Origin: Acetomicrobium sp. S15 = DSM 107314 | GTDB lineage: Bacteria > Synergistota > Synergistia > Synergistales > Thermosynergistaceae | Reading direction: 5' to 3' | DNA length: 64,000 nucleotides | Assembly: GCF_016125955.1 (NCBI RefSeq) | Contig: NZ_JADEVE010000076.1 | Location: 22,313-86,312, forward strand | Part shown: one piece after another, positions 17,982 through 26,678 of the stretch | How positions within the stretch are numbered: position 1 is the first letter of the stretch | How the letters are laid out: the number at the start of each line of letters is the position of its first letter | Notes under the pieces: generated by a model | Databases searched by the model: none | The model's input: the letters and a program-made list of their open reading frames with translations, nothing else | What the model was told of the DNA's origin: nothing | Program-made: the position numbers and the translations under genes

Positions 17982-19294
17982 GGGGAATAGAAGCTGCCTG
18001 TAAAGCTTGGAGAGCCGCAGGGGAGGGCGAATTCCTCAGTGAGGCCCTTCGTAAAATCACTGTTTCCGTGCAAGACGAAGAGAGAGAATTGGCAGCTACA
18101 CTTTCTTATGCCGCTATGAGACGTCGCTCTCTGTGGGTGCACCTGGTTAAAAAGTGCCTTCGCAAGCCCTTCGAAAGCCTATCTCCCGAGGCCAGGGACA
18201 TTTTAGTAGTAGGCACGGCGGGGATGTTCGAACTTAAACACTTCGCCCTTCCTTCGCTGGCCAATGCCCTCGTTTCCATCGCTAAGGTGGAGTGTCCTTC
18301 AGAAGCCGGGTTGATAAATGCCGTGCTTCGCCGCGTCTCGGAGGTCGGCAAGGGAGAGATGGCGAGGCTTGAAGCCAGCGCCGAACTGGCAGATCAGGCG
18401 CTATTGAGCGGCATGCCGCTGTGGTTGGCCAAGATGTGGGCTGACGAGATAGGTATCCCAGCCGCCAAGAAGCTCCTGAAGATGATGAACATGCGATCGT
18501 ATCTCTCTTTGCGCCTTTCTCCTTCAGCGCAGCCGGAGTCGGTCATCGCTTCCTTCTCTTCGGTCGGACGCAGGGTATGGCGTTCGCCGCTTTTTTCGTA
18601 TTCCTTGAGGACGGCCTTCACGGCTCACCCGCCGTCCCTTCCGGGCTACAGGGAAGGGTTTTGGACCCTTCAGAGCGAATCTTCTATGGCGGCGATCGAC
18701 GTGGCCGGCTGTTTTTGGAAGGGCGGCAGGGTGCTCGACATGTGTGCCGGCCGCGGCGTGAAAATGGGGCAAATGTTGCAGCGATGGGACGGGGTTTTCG
18801 TCGAGGGGTGGGATGCTTCTTTAGCCAAGGTGAGAGCAGCCGGCGAAGAGCTCGATAGGCTCGGCGTGTCAAACTCGGCGTTCAAATTGAAAACGGGGGA
18901 TGCGCTATATCTTGAACCGGAGGAGACGCCTCATTTGATCGTCTTGGATGCGCCGTGCTCTGGGAGCGGCACGTGGGGTCGCCATCCGGAGGGTAAGTGG
19001 CGCTTAACGCGCAGACGACTTGGAGAGATTGCGGCGCTTCAAAAGAGGCTTCTCGATCGGGCCTTGTCGCTAATTCCGCCCGGCGGAACGGTCGTTTACA
19101 TAACCTGCAGCCTCCTTCGCGCCGAGAATGAGCAGGTGGTAGGCGATATAATGACATCTCGTTCGGATGCCGTAGAGTTGGAAGTGATCCGAGAAAGCCT
19201 GCCCTTGAGGCGCGGCCGCCCCTGGGGTTACTATATATTGCCGACGCTCCCGTGGCTCGACGGATTTTATATTGCTATAATCATGAAAAGATGA
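17978..19294 (+). CDS. rsmB: 16S rRNA m5C967 methyltransferase
   Basis: 438-residue RsmB. An N-terminal NusB-like helical domain precedes a SAM-dependent RNA m5C methyltransferase domain. Visible motifs are VLDMCAGRGVKMGQM (SAM site), VLDAPCSGSGTWGRHPEGKW (motif IV cysteine) and VYITCSLLRAENEQVV (catalytic motif VI cysteine). It starts at GTG 17978 overlapping the previous stop. Neighbours YugP upstream and rpe downstream match the conserved rsmB context in Firmicutes. Confidence 0.92.
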   Translation: MRGIEAACKAWRAAGEGEFLSEALRKITVSVQDEERELAATLSYAAMRRRSLWVHLVKKCLRKPFESLSPEARDILVVGTAGMFELKHFALPSLANALVSIAKVECPSEAGLINAVLRRVSEVGKGEMARLEASAELADQALLSGMPLWLAKMWADEIGIPAAKKLLKMMNMRSYLSLRLSPSAQPESVIASFSSVGRRVWRSPLFSYSLRTAFTAHPPSLPGYREGFWTLQSESSMAAIDVAGCFWKGGRVLDMCAGRGVKMGQMLQRWDGVFVEGWDASLAKVRAAGEELDRLGVSNSAFKLKTGDALYLEPEETPHLIVLDAPCSGSGTWGRHPEGKWRLTRRRLGEIAALQKRLLDRALSLIPPGGTVVYITCSLLRAENEQVVGDIMTSRSDAVELEVIRESLPLRRGRPWGYYILPTLPWLDGFYIAIIMKR

Positions 19295-19307
19295 GGGGGG
19301 ATAGCAT

Positions 19308-20405
19308 ATGGGGCGAATAGTCAACTTGTCATTGTTAATCATCCTCCTTGTCCTCGTCGGTTCCGGTTTAGCTTCGTTTTATGCGATCTTTATCGGCGGT
19401 AGGAACGTGGAGGTGCCCTCCTTAGAGGGACGTTCTGTGGCGGAAGCCTTAGATGAGATTCAGAGGCTTGGCCTTCTTTCTCGCGTTGACGAGATCGACT
19501 CCTCGCTTCCAAAGGGGGCAGTGATATCACAATGGCCGGAGGCCGGAGCTGAAGTGCGCAAGGGGAAAGTCGTCCTTCTCAAGGTCAGCAAGGGGGGCAA
19601 GCAGGTTCCTGTGCCTGATGTGCGCAACCTCGATTACGAAAGGGCGTCGCAACAGCTCAGGGAGGCTGGCTTTGTGGTGGGCGATGTGCTTAGGATAAGA
19701 GACAACAAGGCTCCAGCCGGCACGGTGATTGCTCAAAGCCCTGCGGCGCCGGCTTTGGTGCCGGAAAATGCCAGAGTAAGCCTTTTGGTGAGCTCCGGCT
19801 CGGCGGGGGGTAGCGCATCTACGGCCACGGTGCCTGATGTGAGGGGCAAAGGAGAAGACGAAGCGCGCGAGATATTGCGCAGCGTGGGCCTTAGGGTCGG
19901 CGGCGTATCTTATGTATATAATGCTATGACCGCTCCTGGCATCGTTATGGAGATGCGTCCCGCGCCGGGAACTACCATTCCTGCAAATGGCGCAGTGTCG
20001 TTGATTGTGGCCACAGACCGCAAGCCTCAGACTCAGGAGGTTGCATCTTCGCCCAAGCCCGTCATACCCGGCCAGGCTCCTCAAGTCAAAGTCGATTCCA
20101 AGGAGGCGGATTTGGCGCCGAAACCGTCGCCCGAACCCAGGCCAGAGCAAAAGCCAGAGCAAAAGCCTGAGCAAAAGCCTCAGGAAGAAGCCGGTAAGAT
20201 TGCCAAAATTCGCTATGTGGTACCTCCGCTTTCCAAGCCGTTGACCTTGAAGATGGAGATGGTCGACGCGCGTGGAACCCGAACCTTGCTGGATAGGGAG
20301 GTAAAGGGAGGAGAGTATATAACGTTGGATACTCTTTACGCTAAAGAAGCCGTGGTGACGATCTACCTGGGAGGCGAGTTCGTATGGCAGGAGAGATATT
20401 TTTGA
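19308..20405 (+). CDS. PASTA-domain membrane protein without a kinase domain
   Basis: 365 residues. A single N-terminal membrane anchor (VNLSLLIILLVLVGSGLASFY) has a very short cytosolic end. Three extracytoplasmic PASTA units follow, beginning VEVPSLEGRSVAEAL, VPVPDVRNLDYERAS and ATVPDVRGKGEDEAR. A Pro-Lys-Pro-Glu-Gln linker with PEQK repeats (about residues 270-295) then leads to a small C-terminal domain. PASTA domains bind peptidoglycan fragments and usually form the sensor part of PrkC/PknB kinases. The kinase domain is absent here, although the gene occupies the slot between rsmB and rpe where prkC is found in Bacillus. The stop overlaps rpe by 22 bases. Confidence 0.85.
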   Translation: MGRIVNLSLLIILLVLVGSGLASFYAIFIGGRNVEVPSLEGRSVAEALDEIQRLGLLSRVDEIDSSLPKGAVISQWPEAGAEVRKGKVVLLKVSKGGKQVPVPDVRNLDYERASQQLREAGFVVGDVLRIRDNKAPAGTVIAQSPAAPALVPENARVSLLVSSGSAGGSASTATVPDVRGKGEDEAREILRSVGLRVGGVSYVYNAMTAPGIVMEMRPAPGTTIPANGAVSLIVATDRKPQTQEVASSPKPVIPGQAPQVKVDSKEADLAPKPSPEPRPEQKPEQKPEQKPQEEAGKIAKIRYVVPPLSKPLTLKMEMVDARGTRTLLDREVKGGEYITLDTLYAKEAVVTIYLGGEFVWQERYF

Positions 20406-21094
20406 GGCGTGATAGCTGTCCACTCCTCGCTCCCTCGCTTCTCTCTGCGGATCCGCTCAACTTGGCCAAGGCCATAGAGGCCATGGAGGGCGAGTATGAC
20501 TGGCTCCATGTGGACGTGATGGACGGTCACTTTGTGCCGAATCTCTCGTACGGACCAGCGCTGGTCAAGGCCTTGAAGCGGTCTTTTGCGCAAGACGTAA
20601 TAGACGTGCATCTCATGGTTGAGTCACCCGAATCTTTTATAGAGCCCTTCTTGGAAGCCGGCTCAGACATCATCTCTATACACGTGGAGGCTACGCCTCA
20701 CGTCCATCGCGTCCTTCAACGCATAAAGGCAGAGGGCCTCAAGGCTGGGGTTGCCTTGAATCCCGGCACGCCGGTGGAGTGGCTTCGTCCTGTGCTGCAT
20801 CTGGTGGACCTCATCCTCGTGATGTCGGTGAACCCCGGCTTTGGAGGCCAGAGGTTTCTGCCAGAAGTGCTGCCTAAGCTTCACAGGCTGTGTCAGTGGA
20901 GGGCCGTCGATGAGCTTTCCTTCTTGATAGAGATGGACGGTGGTTTGGGGTTGGACAACGTGGAGACGGTAGTCCGGGCAGGCTGCGATGTAATGGTGGC
21001 CGGTAACGCCGTGTTTTCCTCCTCTGAGCCAGCCGTGGCGATCAGGGAGATGCGCCGTTTGGCTGAAAGGGTGGTGCACTGTGGATCGTCGTGA
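20384..21094 (+). CDS. rpe: Ribulose-phosphate 3-epimerase
   Basis: 236-residue TIM-barrel enzyme interconverting ribulose-5-phosphate and xylulose-5-phosphate in the pentose phosphate pathway. Motifs: PSLLSADPLNLAKAI, WLHVDVMDGHFVPNLSYGP (catalytic aspartate and metal histidine), DVHLMVESPE, and VMSVNPGFGGQRF. ATG 20384 overlaps the PASTA gene; a TTG at 20402 is an alternative closer to the conserved start. Together with the split transketolase at 41.8-43.6 kb it supplies the non-oxidative pentose pathway. Confidence 0.94.
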   Translation: MAGEIFLRRDSCPLLAPSLLSADPLNLAKAIEAMEGEYDWLHVDVMDGHFVPNLSYGPALVKALKRSFAQDVIDVHLMVESPESFIEPFLEAGSDIISIHVEATPHVHRVLQRIKAEGLKAGVALNPGTPVEWLRPVLHLVDLILVMSVNPGFGGQRFLPEVLPKLHRLCQWRAVDELSFLIEMDGGLGLDNVETVVRAGCDVMVAGNAVFSSSEPAVAIREMRRLAERVVHCGSS

Positions 21095-21986
21095 GATGAC
21101 CGTTGAAGAGCTAGGCAATATCCTGGTTCAGCGCAGGGAAGAACTGGGCAAGAGCATAAACGACGCCGCCAGGGAGACCAAATTCAGAGTCGACTACCTG
21201 AAGGCGCTTGAGAATGGACAAGTGGATCAATTGCCCGATCGCGTTTTTGCGAGGGGCTTTGTGAGGCAATACCTCCATTATTTACGGGCCGAGGACCTTT
21301 GGCCCCAATATAACGTGCTTCTGCCTTTGAACGAGGAGACGACGATGACGGCGCCTCAACCGCTCGGAACCTATCTGCCGCCTCCCAAGGGTTTTCGGCG
21401 GACCTCGCGATGGTGGCTTTATCTTCTTCTTCTCGTTATAGTCGTTGTGGCGTTTTATTTGGTGTGGACGCAGCGCGAAAACATACGCGCCTCCGTTGAG
21501 ATGCGAATCTCTATGGACGAGGACAAACAAGCTGCTTTTGTGACGCCGGCCCCTAAGAGCGAAAGCCAAGCTCCGACTGTGCAAATTCAAGGGCAAACGC
21601 CGACCCGCGAGGAGGCGGCGTCAATGCCCGCAAGCGCGGACGTATTGGGCAACATTTCGTCGGTGCTGGAGAAAATAGAGTCCGAAGCTAAAAAAGATGT
21701 CGAGACTGAAGGGCCGATTGCATCGCAGGGAGAGCTCGTGATTACGGCGTCGAGAGGGCGGTGTTGGGTAAGGGTGCGCCAGGGCGACCGCGTTATCTTT
21801 ACGGGCACTCTTATGCGTGGCGATTCCAAGACTTTTACCGTCTCTGGTGATGTTGAGGTGCGCTACGGCAACGCCGGAGCGGTAGACGTATCTTGGCTGG
21901 GCGAGAGGCTTGCGTCGCCAGGTGCGCCGGGCGGCGTGGTTACCGTCGTGTACAAAATGGATGGATCGGCGGAGGCGCAAAGGTGA
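21081..21986 (+). CDS. rodZ: RodZ-like helix-turn-helix membrane protein
   Basis: 301 residues. The N-terminal Xre-type HTH (ELGNILVQRREELGKSINDAA through VFARGFVRQYLHYL) is followed by one membrane helix at about residues 111-129, a low-complexity linker and a C-terminal beta domain of the DUF4115 type. RodZ links MreB filaments to the membrane and helps set rod shape. It starts at GTG 21081, overlapping rpe. Its place before rimO, pgpA, cinA and recA matches the common ymfM-pgsA-cinA-recA arrangement in Firmicutes. Confidence 0.85.
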   Translation: MDRREMTVEELGNILVQRREELGKSINDAARETKFRVDYLKALENGQVDQLPDRVFARGFVRQYLHYLRAEDLWPQYNVLLPLNEETTMTAPQPLGTYLPPPKGFRRTSRWWLYLLLLVIVVVAFYLVWTQRENIRASVEMRISMDEDKQAAFVTPAPKSESQAPTVQIQGQTPTREEAASMPASADVLGNISSVLEKIESEAKKDVETEGPIASQGELVITASRGRCWVRVRQGDRVIFTGTLMRGDSKTFTVSGDVEVRYGNAGAVDVSWLGERLASPGAPGGVVTVVYKMDGSAEAQR

Positions 21987-23257
21987 AGATTTGTCTCATA
22001 AGCCTGGGCTGCGCAAAGAATCAGGTGGACAGCGAAAACCTTGCAGGTAGCCTGAGAGAGGCCGGACATGTCCTTCAAGACGACGTCGAGGGAGCTGACT
22101 GGGTCGTAGTCAATACGTGCAGCTTTATCGAGGCTGCTGTGAAGGAGAACATAGACATCATCTTGGACCTCGAGGAGCTAAAAAAGGAGGGCGTGGTCTC
22201 ACATATAGCCGTGGTCGGTTGTCTTTACAATCGCTACGATGGCGACCTCGTGAGGGAATTTCCGACCGTCGATCTGTGGGCTCGTGCTTCCGATTGGGAT
22301 AGAGTGCTTGCGGCCTTGGGCTCCGGTTTTAAAAGGGCCCGAGCCCTGCTTCCGGGCGATTCGCCGTGGAGCAGGTATCTCAAGATTGCAGAGGGGTGCG
22401 ACAACCGATGTTCCTATTGCATGATACCCTCTATAAGGGGGAGATTGCGCAGCACGTCTCTGAGGGCGGTTGTCGAAGAGGCGGAACGCCTGGTTGCATC
22501 CGGAGCCAAGGAGCTCTGCCTCGTGGCCCAGGACTTGACGAGCTACGGTATGGATTGGGATGGGAATTCGCATCTGCTCGAATTGCTGAGGATCCTCAAG
22601 CGTGATCTTCCCGACGAGACGTGGCTCAGATTGCTTTATTTGCACCCTGCTCGCCTCGATGAACCACTCCTTGAAGCCATTTTGGAGGAAGGGCTTGCCC
22701 TTCCGTATCTCGATATCCCAATTCAACACGCGGACGAAGCGGTTCTTGCGCGCATGAACCGCCGCGTGAGCGAAGAGGGATTGAGGCGCATATTTTCGTA
22801 TGCCAGGAGGTTGAATCCAGACGTTGCCCTGCGAACGACGGTGATGGTCGGCTTCCCGGGCGAGAGCGAACAGGGCTTTCTTAAACTTTTGGCCTTTCTA
22901 AAGGACATGGAGATAGACCGTGTTGGGGCCTTTGTCTTTTCTCCCGAGGATGGCGCAGAGGCATCCAAGATGCCCGGGCAAATAAACGCGCACATCAAAG
23001 AGGAGCGCCTTCAGAGGGTGATGGAGCTTCAGGCTGAGATATCGCTCCAGCGGCAAGCGCGCATGGTCGGGCGCTGCCTTAAGGTTCTGGTTTTAGAGCG
23101 CGACGATGATGGAACGATTTTGGGAAGGTCTTACAGGGATGCACCTGAGGTTGACGGCATAGTGGAGCTTATTGGGGAAGGGTTAAAAACCGGGGAGTTT
23201 GTGACGGCTCGCGTCGTAGAGGCCTTAGAGCACGATCTCGTAGCGGAGGTGGTGTAG
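21983..23257 (+). CDS. rimO: Ribosomal protein S12 methylthiotransferase
   Basis: 424-residue radical-SAM methylthiotransferase that modifies Asp88 (E. coli numbering) of ribosomal protein S12. It begins VKICLISLGCAKNQVDSE, the RimO form of the N-terminal cluster motif. The radical-SAM cluster motif is CDNRCSYC (CX3CX2C), followed by PSIRGRLRS, and PYLDIPIQHA distinguishes RimO from MiaB. A C-terminal TRAM domain is present. GTG 21983 overlaps the rodZ stop; the upstream extension of the frame lies inside rodZ. Confidence 0.92.
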   Translation: MKICLISLGCAKNQVDSENLAGSLREAGHVLQDDVEGADWVVVNTCSFIEAAVKENIDIILDLEELKKEGVVSHIAVVGCLYNRYDGDLVREFPTVDLWARASDWDRVLAALGSGFKRARALLPGDSPWSRYLKIAEGCDNRCSYCMIPSIRGRLRSTSLRAVVEEAERLVASGAKELCLVAQDLTSYGMDWDGNSHLLELLRILKRDLPDETWLRLLYLHPARLDEPLLEAILEEGLALPYLDIPIQHADEAVLARMNRRVSEEGLRRIFSYARRLNPDVALRTTVMVGFPGESEQGFLKLLAFLKDMEIDRVGAFVFSPEDGAEASKMPGQINAHIKEERLQRVMELQAEISLQRQARMVGRCLKVLVLERDDDGTILGRSYRDAPEVDGIVELIGEGLKTGEFVTARVVEALEHDLVAEVV

Positions 23258-23258
23258 A

Positions 23259-23717
23259 TTGAGCAGTTCCTTTGAGAAGAGGGGTTGGTACGAGTGGGTG
23301 GTCACGCTCGGCGGGCTGGGGCGCATAGTGCCCATGCCGGGTACTGTGGCATCTTTGGCCGCTTGCCTTGTGGCTTCCGTGGTGGCGATACCTTTATGGG
23401 TGGTCGGCATAGTGGCCGCTCTGGGGCTTTTTACCGTATATCTGTACATCAAGGAGACCCAAGGTGTTGACCCCAAGGAAGTGGTGATAGACGAAATTGT
23501 TGGATCGTGGATAGCCGTGTGGGGGCACGGCCTGAGTTATGCCCTCCCAGCCTTTTTGCTGTTTAGGATATTCGACATACTGAAGCCGATGCCAGTCTCT
23601 ACCGTGGAAAAACGCCTCCCCGGCGCATGGGGTGTAATGGCAGATGATGTGGTGGCAGGATTTTTATCTAATGTGGTGCTGTGGCTGCTTAGATGGGCCT
23701 TCGGTTTGGGAGGATGA
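23259..23717 (+). CDS. pgpA: Phosphatidylglycerophosphatase A
   Basis: 152-residue membrane enzyme that dephosphorylates phosphatidylglycerophosphate. Family motifs: GLGRIVPMPGTVASLAAC, DPKEVVIDEIVGSWIAV (acidic active-site segment), FRIFDILKPMPV and GVMADDVVAGF. Several hydrophobic helices. It uses a TTG start at 23259 with GGAGGTGG upstream. The stop overlaps the cinA start as ATGA. The gene stands where pgsA is found in Bacillus, so phospholipid synthesis is again linked to cinA-recA. Confidence 0.9.
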   Translation: MSSSFEKRGWYEWVVTLGGLGRIVPMPGTVASLAACLVASVVAIPLWVVGIVAALGLFTVYLYIKETQGVDPKEVVIDEIVGSWIAVWGHGLSYALPAFLLFRIFDILKPMPVSTVEKRLPGAWGVMADDVVAGFLSNVVLWLLRWAFGLGG

Positions 23718-24931
23718 AGGCATTGCCATACCGCGCTGTGATGGCGGCAGTTGGCGACGAGCTTTTAAGGGGTATAGTGCGCGAAGATAATGCCTCGTGG
23801 TTAGCAGCCGAGCTCTTTAAGCTTGGCTGGCAGCTCGAGGTTATAGAAGTCCTTCCGGACTGTGAAGAGGCCTTGCTCGATTTTTTGCGCCGATGGATGG
23901 GTAAAGTGGATTTGGTTTTCGTTTCAGGAGGGCTCGGCTCAACCCCCGACGACAAGACACGCACGGCGATTGCGCACTACCTGGGCACTCCCTTGGTTTT
24001 GTGCGACGATCTATTTGATCAAATTGTCCTGCGACATCCAGAAGAAATGCGGTATTACCTCGAAAGCGTGCGCGCGTCGCAAGGGGCTGTGCCCCAGGGC
24101 GCAGAACCTGTGTTTAACCCTATAGGCACGGCATTGGGGATGTGCTTCAGCCGCGATACGACGACTGTAATTGTCCTGCCAGGTATACCGTGGGAGTTTA
24201 GGGCTATGGCCGAAGAGTTTTTGAAGCAGTTTCCGCGGGGGGATCGATATTCGGCGCAGATAGTCGTGGTGGGTTGGTTCGAAATGGACCTCAAAGAGAA
24301 GATCGCCGAGCTTCTCGTCGGACGCGAAGAGGGCTTTTCCTTCCTGCCTGCCCCAAATAGCGTTACTCTCGTCATAAGCGGCAAAAGAGAAGATGTCGAA
24401 GACCTCGAAAAGAAAGTGCGGTCCCTCGTCGGGGAGGATTGTCTCCCCCCTGGTGTTTTCTCATTGCCACAGGCCGTTATCGAAGAGGCCGCGTCTAAAG
24501 GTTTTATGATAGCGTCTGCTGAATCGTGCACGGGCGGCATGGTCGGCGAAGTCATAACCGAGATTCCAGGCTCTTCGCAGGCCTTTCTGGGCAGTGCGGT
24601 TTGTTATAGCAATGAATCGAAAGAGAATGTCTTGGGGGTGTCGCGTGAAATCTTAGAGCGGGATGGAGCCGTAAGCAGGCCGTGTGCGCTTTCGATGGCC
24701 ATCGGCGCGCGAAAAATTTATAAGGCTCGTCTGGCTGTGGCCATAACTGGGATAGCAGGGCCCGAAGGGGGCAGCCGTGAAAAGCCGGTCGGCACGGTAT
24801 GGTTCGGCGTATCCGGTCTCGGTGAAGATAAAGCCGTAGAGCGGCACTTTTCCGGAGACCGCCAGACAATCAGGCGTTTGGCGACGGCGACGGCCCTGGA
24901 GCTTTTTTGGAGGAGGTTAAAGGGGGCTTAA
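23714..24931 (+). CDS. cinA: CinA: competence/damage-inducible protein with NMN deamidase domain
   Basis: 405 residues. The N-terminal MoCF-like domain (AVGDELLRG, VFVSGGLGSTPDDKTR) is linked to NMN or ADP-ribose metabolism. The C-terminal PncC-type domain has the motif SAESCTGGMVGEVITEIPGSS followed by SNESKENVLGV. ATG 23714 is preceded directly by GGGAGG and overlaps the pgpA stop. The cinA-thpR-recA order is widely conserved, usually in one transcript. Confidence 0.92.
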   Translation: MKALPYRAVMAAVGDELLRGIVREDNASWLAAELFKLGWQLEVIEVLPDCEEALLDFLRRWMGKVDLVFVSGGLGSTPDDKTRTAIAHYLGTPLVLCDDLFDQIVLRHPEEMRYYLESVRASQGAVPQGAEPVFNPIGTALGMCFSRDTTTVIVLPGIPWEFRAMAEEFLKQFPRGDRYSAQIVVVGWFEMDLKEKIAELLVGREEGFSFLPAPNSVTLVISGKREDVEDLEKKVRSLVGEDCLPPGVFSLPQAVIEEAASKGFMIASAESCTGGMVGEVITEIPGSSQAFLGSAVCYSNESKENVLGVSREILERDGAVSRPCALSMAIGARKIYKARLAVAITGIAGPEGGSREKPVGTVWFGVSGLGEDKAVERHFSGDRQTIRRLATATALELFWRRLKGA

Positions 24932-24934
24932 ACC

Positions 24935-25522
24935 TTGGAAGGGGAGAAGGGGATTCGCTCCTTTTTGTGCGTGGAGTTGGACGAGGCGACGAAAAAGAGA
25001 CTTGCGCGTTGGGTTAAGGATTTAAGTGAGAAGATGTCGGAACTGAGGTGGGTTGATCCTGAAGGGTTGCACGTGACGCTCAAGTTTTGCGGCGAGATAT
25101 CGCCCGCCCAGGTTGAGAGCATAAATCTCGAACTATCCCGTCTCAAAGGTCGCATGGTGTCGCCTTTTGAGCTGACATTGGCAGGGGTGGGCGCCTTCCC
25201 TCACTTGCGCCAGCCGCGGGTGATTTGGCTCGGCGTTGCGGGAGAAGTTCAGGCACTGCATTCGCTATGGAGACAGGTGGAAATGGCGACTAAGAGGGCT
25301 GGTTTGCCTCCCGAAGGGCGACCGTTTCATCCCCATTTGACGCTCGCTCGAGTTAAAAACCCGAAAGATGTGCCGCTCTCGTTCCTGCTAGAGTTATCGC
25401 AAGAGGATGCGAGTTTTGGCCCTTGGACTGTGGAGGCGCTGACTTTCATGCGGAGCACGTTGACGCCGAAAGGTGCCAAGTATTCGCCATTGGCTCGTTA
25501 CAAATTGGGAGGTGAATGTTAG
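24935..25522 (+). CDS. thpR: RNA 2',3'-cyclic phosphodiesterase (LigT/ThpR)
   Basis: 195-residue 2H phosphoesterase. Both catalytic HxT motifs are present: HVTLKFCGEI and HPHLTLARVK, spaced as in the family. It opens 2',3'-cyclic phosphates at RNA ends and was first seen as a tRNA ligase in vitro. It starts at TTG 24935 with GAGG/AAAGGGGG upstream, three bases after cinA, and overlaps recA by seven bases. Confidence 0.9.
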   Translation: MEGEKGIRSFLCVELDEATKKRLARWVKDLSEKMSELRWVDPEGLHVTLKFCGEISPAQVESINLELSRLKGRMVSPFELTLAGVGAFPHLRQPRVIWLGVAGEVQALHSLWRQVEMATKRAGLPPEGRPFHPHLTLARVKNPKDVPLSFLLELSQEDASFGPWTVEALTFMRSTLTPKGAKYSPLARYKLGGEC

Positions 25523-26649
25523 AAATGGCCAAAAGAGGAGTTCCATTGACAAGAGAGGACGTACTTGAACAGGCCGTAAACGACATAAGGAGCAAGTTCG
25601 GCGATGGAGCCATAATGAAGTTAGGAGACAGGGTTCAAGCCTCGATCGATGTCATTCCAACCGGAATCCTCCCACTGGATGTGGCTTTGGTAATAGGGGG
25701 GCTTCCGAGGGGAAGGGTCGTCGAAATCTTTGGGCCTGAGGGCTCGGGCAAGACCACGGTAGCCCTCCATGCCGTGGCTGAAGCGCAGAAGATGGGAGGT
25801 ATCGCTGCGTTCATAGATGCCGAGCACGCTCTGGATCCTGGGCTTGCGGCCAACGTGGGCGTCGATGTGAGCTCTCTCTATCTCTCTCAACCCGACAGCG
25901 GCGAACAGGCTCTCTATATCCTCGATACGCTCGTTCGCAGCAGCGCTGTGGACATAATAGTCGTGGATTCCGTGGCGGCGTTGACGCCGCAGGCGGAGAT
26001 CGACGGCAGGATAGGCGACACGCAGGTGGGCCTTCAGGCGAGGCTAATGTCTTACGCCATGAGGCGCCTTACGGCCGGCATATCGAAGAGCAACACGACG
26101 GTGGTATTTATCAATCAATTGCGGGCTCAAATATCGACCTTCGGTTATGGCGCCCCTCAAGAGACGACTACGGGCGGAAGAGCGCTCAAGTTCTATAGCT
26201 CGGTCCGTATAGAGGTGAGGCGCGGTAAGTCTGTAACCAAAGGAGACGAAACGATAGGGCACGAACTGTGGTTTAAAGTCGTCAAGAACAAACAAGCCCC
26301 ACCTTTCCGCAAGGCTCATGCCACCCTCATTTATGGCAGGGGTGTTCCGAAAGAGATGGCCGTCTTGGACATGGCCTTAGATTATGAAGTGATCAAGCGC
26401 AAGGGCTCATGGCTTTATTACAAAGGGGAGAGCCTTGGTCAGGGCAAGGAGAGCGTTTCCGCCTACCTCAAGGAGCACCAGGATTTGATGGAGGAGATCT
26501 GCCTTGAGGTCAAAGGACAAGCCGCACAAGGTTTTGGCTTCCTGCCCTCTCCTGAGGTTGAAGCGGCGCAAGAAGAAGAAGTGATCGAGGAAGCGATAGA
26601 TTTGAAAGAGGAAGAAGGGGACAGAGGAGAGGACGAGCTGCCGCTATAA
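25516..26649 (+). CDS. recA: Recombinase RecA
   Basis: 377 residues. Walker A GPEGSGKTT, Walker B DIIVVDSVAALTPQAE, the DNA-binding L2 region INQLRAQISTFGYGAPQETTTGGRALKF and an acidic C-terminal tail (residues about 350-377) are all present. It catalyses strand exchange and LexA cleavage. ATG 25516 has GGGAGGTG upstream and overlaps the thpR stop. No LexA box is evident nearby because the gene is transcribed from upstream. The convergent radical-SAM gene ends 30 bases away. Confidence 0.96.
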   Translation: MLEMAKRGVPLTREDVLEQAVNDIRSKFGDGAIMKLGDRVQASIDVIPTGILPLDVALVIGGLPRGRVVEIFGPEGSGKTTVALHAVAEAQKMGGIAAFIDAEHALDPGLAANVGVDVSSLYLSQPDSGEQALYILDTLVRSSAVDIIVVDSVAALTPQAEIDGRIGDTQVGLQARLMSYAMRRLTAGISKSNTTVVFINQLRAQISTFGYGAPQETTTGGRALKFYSSVRIEVRRGKSVTKGDETIGHELWFKVVKNKQAPPFRKAHATLIYGRGVPKEMAVLDMALDYEVIKRKGSWLYYKGESLGQGKESVSAYLKEHQDLMEEICLEVKGQAAQGFGFLPSPEVEAAQEEEVIEEAIDLKEEEGDRGEDELPL

Positions 26650-26678
26650 TCCGCCGAGGGCAATATGGGTTGGTTGTG

